This document shows positions 29,764 through 38,800 of a DNA stretch of 62,018 bases, in pieces. Below the pieces are notes generated by a model. It saw only the letters and a list, made by a program, of their open reading frames with translations. It did not search any database and was not told where the DNA came from. Source of the DNA: a virus. The stretch is taken from positions 1 to 62,018 of the IMG/VR virus record IMGVR_UViG_3300035228_000644. One strand, 5' to 3'. Position 1 is the stretch's first letter. Each line of letters starts with the position of its first letter. The translations under genes and the position numbers were made by a program.

Positions 29764-30087
29764 TTACTCCACATGAACTACACCTGTCATACCTGCGCTC
29801 TGATGAGGACCACAAAAGAAATTATAGTCCCCTTTGTCGGCAAATACCACATCTTGTGTTTCTCCAGGAGCAAATAGTAATGCTTCTCTAGAAAGATCTG
29901 GACGTGCTTCCACAATAATATTATGAGGAGGTAGTGATTCATTCATAAAATGAACTGTGTCACCTGCAGAGATTGTAATCTCATTCGGTTCAAATACTAG
30001 GTTGCCATTAGCACCCATTGTGACATCTACTGCCCATGCAGGAATCGCAAGTACTAATGTAATAACAAAGACAAAAATAAATCGCAT
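29764..30087 (-). CDS. petE: plastocyanin
   Basis: 107 aa from ATG 30087 (a TTG one codon earlier is in frame). Plastocyanin carries electrons from cytochrome b6f to photosystem I in the thylakoid lumen. A Sec signal peptide (residues 1-19, ending AWA) is followed by the cupredoxin domain: FEPNEITISAGDTV and the complete type-1 copper site H55 (PPHN), C92, H95 and M100 (FFCGPHQSAGM). Carrying this gene, a phage could maintain host photosynthetic or respiratory electron flow during infection (inference from known cyanophage cargo). A late-type AGTAAATA is at 30109-30116. Confidence 0.95.
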   Translation of the reverse strand: MRFIFVFVITLVLAIPAWAVDVTMGANGNLVFEPNEITISAGDTVHFMNESLPPHNIIVEARPDLSREALLFAPGETQDVVFADKGDYNFFCGPHQSAGMTGVVHVE

Positions 30088-30108
30088 CAATTTTTAAGCA
30101 ACTGAAAC

Positions 30109-30116
30109 TATTTACT
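30109..30116 (-). promoter_or_regulatory. late promoter candidate AGTAAATA before plastocyanin
   Basis: AGTAAATA on the minus strand 22 bases before the plastocyanin ATG. It differs from the consensus at the second base, so it is a weaker call. Confidence 0.4.
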
Positions 30117-30145
30117 CAATGACAAAAAACTATAAATTTTTCATG

Positions 30146-30451
30146 TTAGGGATTCATCATGTTATTGAGTTCATCCAAAGAATCTCTTTTTGATTTCAAT
30201 GCACCATCAATATATCCCCTTCTATATGCCCATGTTTGTCCACCAGTTTCCCCTCTCTTGGGATTGATGCACTTTGTGTAGTCTGGATCTTCTTTACTAA
30301 GACTATTGCAAACTAAACCAGCAAGGTCCATTTCATTACCTTTGTTTCCAGTACCAGTCCACATATGCTGTCCGTTAAGCCAAACAGCACCACACTTAGC
30401 ACACTCCTTCCTTTCCATAGAAAAGGATGATACTTCTTTTGGATCAGTCAT
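30146..30451 (-). CDS. hypothetical CxxC protein
   Basis: 101 aa. KECAKCGAVWLNGQHMWTGTG carries a CxxC and a His/Trp pair, VCNSL and KCINPKRG supply two further Cys, so a four-Cys zinc site is likely. The second half, QTWAYRRGYIDGALK, is aromatic and charged. I do not recognise a named family. Own late promoter (30484-30491) suggests late expression, possibly as virion or assembly protein. Confidence 0.78.
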   Translation of the reverse strand: MTDPKEVSSFSMERKECAKCGAVWLNGQHMWTGTGNKGNEMDLAGLVCNSLSKEDPDYTKCINPKRGETGGQTWAYRRGYIDGALKSKRDSLDELNNMMNP

Positions 30452-30483
30452 AAAATGCAGTATCCCACTATAACGATTTTAAT

Positions 30484-30491
30484 TATTTATT
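30484..30491 (-). promoter_or_regulatory. late promoter AATAAATA
   Basis: AATAAATA on the minus strand 33 bases before the CxxC protein ATG, in the 69-base gap after the Lys-rich protein gene. Confidence 0.6.
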
Positions 30492-30520
30492 GTACCATAT
30501 TGATACAAGTTATCAATCTG

Positions 30521-32071
30521 TTAGCAGTTCCAAGCTCTCAATGACTTGGACAGACGATCATCTCCAGTATTATTAGATGCTTTCTGCCTCTTTCTCATAC
30601 CTTTCATTCTAGCGCAGAAGGATGCCCTGCGGGGGTTTCCAACTTTCTTGCTTGGTGCTTTGAGGTCAGATCCTGGATTTGCCTTTTCATAAGACTTTCG
30701 TCCTTTTTCGTTAAGTCCCCCTTCGGAGTTTTTTCCTGATTTTTTTGTCCAGGCTGCTCCTTCATTTGTTACACCTTCTGGAACGCAATTTGGTACTAGT
30801 TTGTCACCTTTCTTTTTCATACCAACTTTTTTATATCCCTGCCAACACTTCTCTTGAACATGTTGGAATGCCATTCCTTCAGACTTATTACCATAACTAG
30901 CAGCACCCTTCTTACGGCACTGGACTAATCTACCACTAGCATATGCAGAAGGCCAAACCTTTGCACTTGCTTTTACTTTCTTATAGCAAGCATCTTTCTC
31001 GCCTGCTTTCTCGTTAACAAACTCTTCACCAACGCCAACATTAGTTACTCTCTCTTTCTTCTTGGCATCTCCCTTTTTGAGATATGAATCGAGTTGCTTT
31101 TGTTTGATTGCACGGATCATAGAAGAACGCTTACTAAGATATGCAGGTTTCTCACCTTGGGTTTTTCTGATTGCCTTGATAGCAACATCACCCATACCTT
31201 CTGTTTGGATTTCTTCTTTTCTAAGACCCAATCTACCCAACAAAGATTTTTTCTTAGGTTTGATATTGGCACCCATCTTGTTCAATCTGCTAGTAGCAGT
31301 GCCCGACTTTGCTGCCTTCTGACGCTTGGAATAGTCCATATAGGACTCACCTGGTTTCAGTTTCTTAGGGTCTGCCTTAGGTTTTGCTGCATCAGCACGA
31401 TCTTCACGAGCACGAGCATTAGCACCAGGACCACCTAGCTTACGATCTTTCTCAGGATCTGGATGCCACGTATCAGCACGCTCACTAACAACTGCTTCTT
31501 TCTTCATCTTATTAAGATGTTTTTTGATACGTTCGGACTGACCTTTATGCATCTTAGATGCACCATCAAGTTCTTTGGACATTGTTTTAAGGTCGAGATC
31601 TTCTGTCTTCACGTTTTTTGCCTTCCCTTTACGATCTGGATTTGGATCTTTAGCATTCTTACGACGAAATGCTGCTTCCTCTTCGCCTTTATTTAGGTTT
31701 CTTTTCATCTTACTAGACCCACACTTGGGTTTAGTTGTTTGACCAGGTTGCTTTGCACAAGGTTTTCCTGCATATTTACCACCAAGTTGTACCCAACCAG
31801 GTGTTCCATCAGATGATTTACTCTTACCAAACCAGTCACGAAGAGAATTATCTCCAGACTTGTTTGCTTCTCCAAATACATCTTTGTATGTTGGTGGCAT
31901 TTTAGACATCTCTCCCATAGCCATTTTGTTTGCAGTCTTATGCATCACCTCTTTGGAACGACTTCCATAGAGTTTATTCCACCTATTCTTACCTTTCATC
32001 ATACCCCTAATGTATTTCTTAGCGGTGCCATTAAGGGCAGGTGGAACATCTGATGCAAAACCTTGTGCCAT
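30521..32071 (-). CDS. Lys-rich mosaic protein (DUF5872/DUF6321-like segments)
   Basis: 516 aa and strongly basic. It is a string of short Gly/Lys/Cys-rich segments: GWVQLGGKYAGKPCAKQPG (around residue 95), KDPNPDRKGKAKN, WPSAYASGRLVQCRKKG (around 375), CWQGYKKVGMKKKG with NCVPEG (around 415-435), and the end AWTKKSGKNSEGGLNEKGR, RASFCARMKGM, RLSKSLRAWNC, which I associate with DUF6321 and DUF5872. Such segments recur in cyanophage proteins of unknown role. Overall charge suggests nucleic-acid binding, perhaps packaged with DNA. Two bases separate it from the gene before it. Confidence 0.8.
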   Translation of the reverse strand: MAQGFASDVPPALNGTAKKYIRGMMKGKNRWNKLYGSRSKEVMHKTANKMAMGEMSKMPPTYKDVFGEANKSGDNSLRDWFGKSKSSDGTPGWVQLGGKYAGKPCAKQPGQTTKPKCGSSKMKRNLNKGEEEAAFRRKNAKDPNPDRKGKAKNVKTEDLDLKTMSKELDGASKMHKGQSERIKKHLNKMKKEAVVSERADTWHPDPEKDRKLGGPGANARAREDRADAAKPKADPKKLKPGESYMDYSKRQKAAKSGTATSRLNKMGANIKPKKKSLLGRLGLRKEEIQTEGMGDVAIKAIRKTQGEKPAYLSKRSSMIRAIKQKQLDSYLKKGDAKKKERVTNVGVGEEFVNEKAGEKDACYKKVKASAKVWPSAYASGRLVQCRKKGAASYGNKSEGMAFQHVQEKCWQGYKKVGMKKKGDKLVPNCVPEGVTNEGAAWTKKSGKNSEGGLNEKGRKSYEKANPGSDLKAPSKKVGNPRRASFCARMKGMRKRQKASNNTGDDRLSKSLRAWNC

Positions 32072-32072
32072 A

Positions 32073-32609
32073 TCAACCGCCTACAACTTGAACTTCTTCA
32101 ACAACAATTGCATTGCCAGTTGCAGCAATACTTACACAACGCTTGACGATTGCCTGAGGACCACTGTAAGCATAAGTATAATCTGCAGATGCAGCAGAAG
32201 AATCAATATCGGTGCTAATAAAGTTTGGACGTACAGCAGTGACTTTCTTACCCGCTGTTCCTGCAGACAGGAAAGCAGCATTGATTCCAGGAGATGTACT
32301 ATCATCTTCTACTGCAATGAAGTCGTCTACTGAGAATGGGTGAGTATTAACAGTTTCTCCAAGATTAGTTCCGAGTTGATAATCTGCAGTAGAATCATCG
32401 ACACCCTTTACAATTCTTGCTTGTCCAGGTTTGCCACCCTTTAGCAGAAGTGCTTGATCTTGAATCAGGGTGATTGCAGGACCACCATTGAATGCAACTG
32501 TAGCATCACCTGCCGTTGCAACTACGCGATAATATCCAGTCTGTACAACTTGATATTCTGTAGCATCAGCAGCGATTGCATTCGTGCTTAAAACATTTAA
32601 TACTGTCAT
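32073..32609 (-). CDS. probable virion protein of unknown function
   Basis: 178 aa, acidic and beta-rich with few Lys or Cys. NAIAADATEYQVVQTGYYRVVATAGDATVAFNG at the start looks like a jelly-roll strand series, followed by SVDDFIAVEDDSTSPGINAA. The composition (Ala, Val, Thr, Asp) is that of cyanophage head or tail decoration proteins. It has a late promoter at 32633-32640 and lies directly after gp16. Function is inferred only from composition and expression class. Confidence 0.75.
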   Translation of the reverse strand: MTVLNVLSTNAIAADATEYQVVQTGYYRVVATAGDATVAFNGGPAITLIQDQALLLKGGKPGQARIVKGVDDSTADYQLGTNLGETVNTHPFSVDDFIAVEDDSTSPGINAAFLSAGTAGKKVTAVRPNFISTDIDSSAASADYTYAYSGPQAIVKRCVSIAATGNAIVVEEVQVVGG

Positions 32610-32615
32610 GTCGTG

Positions 32616-33047
32616 TTAGTTCGTGTCGGTATTATTTATCTCCTTTTGTTTCTTTAGCATTTTTTGGAGGTCCGCAGTACTGCCAATAAACATCGTGTTA
32701 TTAACAGTAGACGGTCCCGACTTTTTATCCTCGGCATCTAAATCCTTCATTTTCTTTTGTAAGTCGATCAACTTATCAGCAGTATCTGCTACGCTTTTAA
32801 TTGTTGTCGCAGCAACTTCGTAAGCACGAGGATGATCTGACGCTCGTGCCACATCAAGTATGCCATCTACTGCCTCCTGTCCTTTCATTACTAACATATG
32901 CAATGCAGCACGAGTAGTCTCGTAATCCTGCCTCACATCAGGAGCATCAGTTTTCTTTAATTCTGGTTTTACTTTTTCAACATGCTTCTGGAGATCAGAA
33001 GGTTCTGCTCCAAAAGCATCATTAAGACCTTCAAATGGATTTGCCAT
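32616..33047 (-). CDS. 16: terminase small subunit gp16
   Basis: 143 aa (T4 gp16: 164). It recognises DNA and stimulates gp17. The core DYETTRAALHMLVMKGQEAVDGI, then ARASDHPRAYEVAATTIKSVADTADKLIDLQKKM is the gp16 central coiled-coil oligomerisation region, with variable ends. Gene order gp15-gp16 is as in T4, but gp17 is displaced about 5 kb by inserted accessory genes. Confidence 0.9.
   Translation of the reverse strand: MANPFEGLNDAFGAEPSDLQKHVEKVKPELKKTDAPDVRQDYETTRAALHMLVMKGQEAVDGILDVARASDHPRAYEVAATTIKSVADTADKLIDLQKKMKDLDAEDKKSGPSTVNNTMFIGSTADLQKMLKKQKEINNTDTN
32633..32640 (-). promoter_or_regulatory. late promoter GATAAATA
   Basis: GATAAATA on the minus strand 24 bases before the 178-aa virion-like gene and inside the 3' end of gp16. 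Confidence 0.55.
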
Positions 33048-33049
33048 AG

Positions 33050-33835
33050 TTAAATTGCCTCATCAGCACCACTAATAGGATTACGTTTCTTATTATCTGT
33101 AAAGTCCTCATCAACAACACCAAATCCAAAATCATCATCAGCATCTGCTGAGAGAGGATTTGGTTGAATGGTATAACGTACTTCTCTGGGTGCAGAAGAA
33201 GTATTTGTATCTGTGTACATATCGGTGATGACCTTTTTGATGGTCTTGCTTTCTGTAACAGGACCGTATAGATATGTTTTTACAGTAAACTGTAGGGTAT
33301 AAATGATTGCTCTACGAGTAGCAAAATCTCCCTCATAAGTATCTTCATAATCAACACCTGTTAAAATAACAGGAACATCCTTAGTTTCATCAACTTCCGA
33401 AAGCAACTTAACTGCTAGATTGAAATGTGGTTGAAAAACTGGTAAAATTTGCTCAAGAATCTGAAGACCATCTTCTTGATTCTTAGAAATAATTGCTAAT
33501 TCAAATGAAAGATTATAGGGAACTGGCATGAAAACACTCTTGTTCTCATCAGTATCTTTAGCAAATTTAATTTTTTGGGTTGGTGATACCTTTCTAGAGG
33601 AATCGTAAGTGATACCATTAATTTCAAACGAAATTCTAGGAAGAGTAATCTGAGTTCTTTTGTTTGTAGGGTCAGGATTTTGATCGAGACGTGCTAAAAA
33701 CTTTTGTTTTGGACCATATGCCAAAGGAACTTTCATCACTTCAGTAGAGCGACGAAGTTCAATATTATTAAACATCGTGCCAAACGCCACGATAGTCTTT
33801 CTAAAAATTTCGTGATATGAATATGTGCCTAACAT
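33050..33835 (-). CDS. 15: tail sheath stabilizer/terminator gp15
   Basis: 261 aa (T4 gp15: 272). It caps the tail and joins it to the neck. Strongly T4-like: EIFRKTIVAFGTMFNNIELRR, then VPLAYGPKQKFLARLDQNP, LPRISFEINGI and EQILPVFQPHFNLAVKLL. Its ATG overlaps the gp14 stop by ATGA-type overlap (shared base at 33835), keeping 13-14-15-16 as one translation unit. Confidence 0.95.
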   Translation of the reverse strand: MLGTYSYHEIFRKTIVAFGTMFNNIELRRSTEVMKVPLAYGPKQKFLARLDQNPDPTNKRTQITLPRISFEINGITYDSSRKVSPTQKIKFAKDTDENKSVFMPVPYNLSFELAIISKNQEDGLQILEQILPVFQPHFNLAVKLLSEVDETKDVPVILTGVDYEDTYEGDFATRRAIIYTLQFTVKTYLYGPVTESKTIKKVITDMYTDTNTSSAPREVRYTIQPNPLSADADDDFGFGVVDEDFTDNKKRNPISGADEAI

Positions 33836-35007
33836 CAGATTGTAGTATCAGTAATGGACCCAACAGAACCAAAGGGATTGCCTTCAGTGAAATCTATAAT
33901 ATCGTCATCAGCAGTTTCAAAACTATAGTTCTGGTCAATGCTATCAGCGGTATTAGTATTATTTAGAGTGTTATAGGATTCAGGACTCCAGAGAGCACCT
34001 GATGTCAATCCCTTAACTGTTTCTGAAGTATTGAAGGTTCCAGTTCTATTGATGACTTGGAGTTCTCTTGTCCCACTATTCCAGGACTTGACTTCTGCTC
34101 TAGAGTCTTTTGGAGAGTAGTCAATTGTAACAGATGGGGCACTAGTGTAACCAGTACCACCACTTGAAACAGTGATACCGCTAACAATCCCTGTAGCTGA
34201 AATCGTCGCCGTCCCTGTTGCTCCACTTCCACCACCTCCTGTAATAGTAACTGTAGGTGGCAATGCTGATTTATAATGCTCACCACCATCAGTGATTGTA
34301 AAGGAACTTACTGCGTTCCCAGTAATTGCTGCAGTTGCTGTTGCAAGATATAAATCTCCAACAATCTCCTCACCAACTGTGAAGTCGCCAGAACCGCCAG
34401 CATCCATTACTAGTTTGATAGAATTGGCGAAGGCAGTTTCGATAGCGTCAATTGCTGCAACACCAGTATCAAGTTTTTCGTCGCTGTACTCAAAGAGTTC
34501 ACACTGGCATTCCCAGACATAACCTTTACCCAATTGATAAAATGGTTTTTCTGCTTCTACAAACTTAATCTCAAATAAATGTTTTGTTGTTGGAAACCAA
34601 ATAAGATCTCCTTCATTAGGACGACCCTCTACATTTAAGACGGCGTTATCATCCACCTTCTCAGTAAATTTAGTTCTCGAAAATATAAACGTAGTCTTAT
34701 CTTCAATACGGACACCAAACTTACTCAGAAGTTCTCCCTGACCTTCCCATCCTTCCACATTGTTGACATATGCCCTAACAGAAAGTGCTTGTGTAAAGTT
34801 ACTACTTTCTACTTCTTGAAAGATTGTATCTTTATTGACATATGTTCTGGGTAGATAATAAATGTCTTGTCCATATAGTTCAATACTCTCATTAATGAGA
34901 TTACCCATAAACATTTGTTCCTGGGAAGAACCATTTAAATTTAGTCGGCAACTACTTGTATAGTCTGACTGAATACAATTTTCTGGGGGATCGTTTCTAT
35001 AAGTCAT
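33835..35007 (-). CDS. 14: neck protein gp14 with an added C-terminal beta module
   Basis: 390 aa against 256 in T4. Residues about 25-185 match gp14: NLINESIELYGQDIYYLPR, YVNKDTIFQEVE, SVRAYVNNVEGWEGQGELL, GDLIWFPTTKHLFEI and PFYQLGKGYVWECQCELF. The rest (about 190-390) is an added segment holding two GGxxYxSAPxV-type strands (residues about 235-300) and a TSGA module, as in the tail proteins. MTYRNDPPENC is used as start; an internal ATG (codon 32) with an AGGAA site is an alternative. Confidence 0.9.
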   Translation of the reverse strand: MTYRNDPPENCIQSDYTSSCRLNLNGSSQEQMFMGNLINESIELYGQDIYYLPRTYVNKDTIFQEVESSNFTQALSVRAYVNNVEGWEGQGELLSKFGVRIEDKTTFIFSRTKFTEKVDDNAVLNVEGRPNEGDLIWFPTTKHLFEIKFVEAEKPFYQLGKGYVWECQCELFEYSDEKLDTGVAAIDAIETAFANSIKLVMDAGGSGDFTVGEEIVGDLYLATATAAITGNAVSSFTITDGGEHYKSALPPTVTITGGGGSGATGTATISATGIVSGITVSSGGTGYTSAPSVTIDYSPKDSRAEVKSWNSGTRELQVINRTGTFNTSETVKGLTSGALWSPESYNTLNNTNTADSIDQNYSFETADDDIIDFTEGNPFGSVGSITDTTI

Positions 35008-35008
35008 T

Positions 35009-35815
35009 TTAACCGATTAAATCCATAGGGGGAATTTCGTATGTACTACGAATATCTGTCTCAAGATCTTTCTTAAATTGACTTGCGTCTTCAAGAATTT
35101 GACGACCATTTAGAGTCACACCACCAAGCATTTGAATACCATCATACTTACTGAGGTTGCGACCCCATTGCTGTTGGAACAGTGATTCAACATAATCTTT
35201 CAACCATGCATCGTTAAACATACCAGTATAGGTAGTGGGATCTTGACGCATCAAAACTTCTACAACAATCTGGTCACCAGTCTGTAGGTCGCCCCAACCC
35301 ATATCTAAATAAAGTCTTCCTTGATGCTCATTAAATCTAACTCTACGATTCTTTTGAGAATTGGTGACCCAATCCAAAGTCTCCATATATTGAGATGTCA
35401 TATAGTAATGTAAAATTTGCCCATGAGTCATGGAGTAAATGTCGTTCAAAAAGATTTGGTACTTAATATTGAACATGTTACCAGGAGCAATACTAGAAGC
35501 GCCGACAGATGAATATACATGATTGACACCTAGTACACCAGGAGGAAGAGAAACAAACTCTTGCCCCTCATACCATGCGGTTGATCCTATTTGGGATGTT
35601 GCTTGAGCAGCAGTTTTAATAGCATCAGTGACTTCAATTTTAACAAATGCAGTATAACTTCCATTAAAATGAAACTCTTGATAGTAATCAATTGCTTCTT
35701 CAATCAGGTCATCTAGTTGCTCATCACACACGTTAATGTCGATAGCAGGAAAACCTAATCTACGAAGAGCGTAGTTTTTTAACTCAGTTTTAGTAGCGGG
35801 TCTTGTGGCGGACAT
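35009..35815 (-). CDS. 13: neck protein gp13
   Basis: 268 aa (T4 gp13: 309). With gp14 it closes the filled head and connects the tail. ELKNYALRRLGFPAIDINVCDEQLDDLIEEAIDYYQ, the PGNMFNIKYQIFLNDIY stretch and LKDYVESLFQQQWGRNLSKY match gp13-type head completion proteins. It starts 6 bases after the fibre stop and probably relies on the fibre transcript, since no late promoter is visible. Confidence 0.94.
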   Translation of the reverse strand: MSATRPATKTELKNYALRRLGFPAIDINVCDEQLDDLIEEAIDYYQEFHFNGSYTAFVKIEVTDAIKTAAQATSQIGSTAWYEGQEFVSLPPGVLGVNHVYSSVGASSIAPGNMFNIKYQIFLNDIYSMTHGQILHYYMTSQYMETLDWVTNSQKNRRVRFNEHQGRLYLDMGWGDLQTGDQIVVEVLMRQDPTTYTGMFNDAWLKDYVESLFQQQWGRNLSKYDGIQMLGGVTLNGRQILEDASQFKKDLETDIRSTYEIPPMDLIG

Positions 35816-35821
35816 TTGTTA

Positions 35822-38800
35822 TCAAGCGAACGATTGGACAGTTAAAGTAGTAACATCATTAGCACTGACGACTTCTCCAACTTTGAAGAATCCGTCAACA
35901 GTATCAACGGTAATTGCGCTAGCAGCAAGAGCAGTGATAACACCTGTGGTGCCACTGGTAGCACCTGTCACAGTTGCACCAACTTCCATTGTAGTAACGT
36001 CAGTCAGTTGCAGAGTTGCATTAGTAGCAACAGTAGCAACATTAACTGTACCACCTGCAGCAGGGTTGCTACCATCCAATCCAGTGGGTTGAACAATAGT
36101 GATTGTCTCACCAACAACATATCCAGTGCCACCGTCGTTAATAGTAACGTTGGTGATTGCACCAGCAGAAGCAGCAATATCAACAGTGAAGGATGCAGAT
36201 CCAGATCCACCAGTTGTTGCAAGAGCAGTTCCTGTAACATAGTTAGAACCGCCTGCAAGAGATGCTAGGTTCAGTGACAATACTTTACCAGCATTGGGGT
36301 TAGTGACTGTTACAGACTCGCTAATGAGGAAACCAGAACCACCTGCATTAACTGCAGCGGCAGTAATAATACCATTAACAACAGTAGTATTAACTGTTAG
36401 TGAAGTACCTGTACCACCTGTTGTAGCAACCGCAGTTCCAGCAACAAATCCTCCCAGACCACCATTTGTGACGGAAGTGGTAACAGCAGCACCAGGTGTA
36501 GGATCACCAGAGAGGTTCAAGGTTAGAGTGGTAGTAGTTGCAAGATTAGTGAGCATTGCTTGTAGTTGAGCAAATGCATTATCCAGTTTGGTCTGTACTC
36601 TTGCCTCAGTGTAATACTGATTAGTACCTTCTGAAAGATTGGTAGTTGACTTGCTGGAAAGATCCAGGTTTGCACCAGTCTGTAGATTGACTCTTGCATC
36701 AGCACGAGCACTTGTGTGATAGAGATTGGTAGAACCTTCACTCAGATCATCAGTGTCTGCTGCAGCAATCCTTGCGTCTGCACGAGCATTAGTATAATAG
36801 AGGTTAGTACCTTCTGCCAAATTAGCAGTATTCTTACCTGCGAGACTTGCATCAAAGCGTGCCTCAGTGTAGAAGATATTCGTAGAACCTTCAGTTACAT
36901 TATCGGTATTGATGTCTGCCTGAGTGACACTCAGAGCGCCTGCACCACTAAGTTCTACGCCTACGCCGTATGTAAAGTGTGTGCGGGTCCTAGCAGCGGT
37001 TGTAAAGAGGTTTGAGGAACCTTCGGTTACATTGTCTGTATTAACGTCTGCCTGAGTAACAGAGAGTGTATAGGTGCCTGCTGTGTCATCATATACCTTA
37101 GTAATACCTGTACTAGCAACCAACAGAGCATTAACTCTGTCATCAACACGCTCATTAGTGAAGTAAAGGTTAGATCCTTCAGTCAGATCTCCAGTATCAT
37201 GATTACTAATATCGGATGTTTGACCAGTAACATTACCAACCAATGCTGCAGTAATAATACCAGCAGAGAAATTACCAGATCCGTCACGAAGGACAAGGTT
37301 GTTTGATGAGTTATTTGCAGTAGAAGCAACGTTGATTGTAGTGTTGCCAGAAACACCATCAGCATTCGTCAGTGTAATACCAGAAGATGCTGTAACAGCG
37401 AGTGTGCGCTGTGCATAGGTATTTGCAGCAGTCCTTACAACATAACCAGTGCCTGACATTGCGGCGAGTGCAGTAATGTCTGCATCATTATAAGTCGTAG
37501 TGATTGTTACTGCTGCTGATCCATCGAAGGATACATTACCGTCAACAACACCATCAACTGTGATGACTCTTGCAGTCTTCAGTGCATCAGCAGTTGTTGC
37601 ATTTCCTAAGAAACCTGCACCTGCACCTACTGCAGAAGCAGCAGTAATTTGATTTGCAGCAAAATCTCCATTACTGTCACGAGCAACAACAGTAGTTGCA
37701 GTTGCTGTAGAAGCAGTTGTCATGCTATCCAAAAGGTCAGCATTGAGGTTATTAATCTTAGTCGTGTTAGGAATAACCAGAGCAGCACCAGAAGAAACCT
37801 GAGAGATGATCTGACCATCTACGGTCAAGGTGCCATCAATATTTGCATTGGCATCAACATCAAGTGCTGTACCAGAACCAGTAAGATTGAGATTACCAGC
37901 ACGAAGTTGTCCATCAGTACCAGAAAGAACTTCTGATGAGTTAGTTGCACTTGTTATGAATGCGAATTGGTTGGCGGATCTGTCATATCCGAAGAACCCA
38001 ATTTTCGCAGAGCCGTCGTAATAACGGAATTCAACACCACGATCCTTACCATCGTTAGACGATGGTGCTGTGTCACCACCCACAGTAATAATAGGGTCAT
38101 CGAGAGTTGTGACCGTAGAATTGACAGTAGTGGTTGTTCCATTGATAGTGAGGTTTCCAGTAACAGTAAGATTGGACTCAGCAGTTACATCACCACCGAT
38201 GTCTAGGGTGCCACGAATATCAGTGTTACCGTTATCAGTATCTACAGTTAACTTGTTCGCAGCAGATGCGTTTTGAATAGCAAATGTTTTGTTATCTGCA
38301 GTGATAGTAACGTCATCATGAGTTACCAAAGCACCAGAAATATCTGCAGAGTTATTGAGATCCAGAGCACCAGTTAATTCAGTGCCCCCATAAACTCTAG
38401 CATCACCACTAACTGCAAGGTTCTTACCAATAGCAGCACCACCAGTTAGTTGGAATGCACCATCAGCAGCATAAGAACCAGTTAAGGTCTGCTGTGTATT
38501 TCTTGTGAAAGTGACAACACCAGATGTACCCAAGGTGTCATTAATCTGAGTTGCATCACCAATAGTTACTGTACCGATGATGTTTGTGTTGCCATTGTCA
38601 GTATCAACCTCAAACTTCGCAACTGCAGAACCGTTTCTTACAGAGAAGAGTTCATTAGAAGCATCAACAATCAGAGAATCATTGATAGTTGTCTGACCCT
38701 GAACAACCAATGTACCATCAGTTGCAATGTTACCTGAAGAAGAGGCAACAGTCATCTTATCCGTACTACCACTTCTAACAGCAAAGTTGGCATCAACATC

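Noticed and set aside
36540-37200. CRISPR-like repeat array
   Set aside because: Periodicity is in-frame coding repeats with variable unit length and conserved protein motifs, not identical repeats with unrelated spacers.
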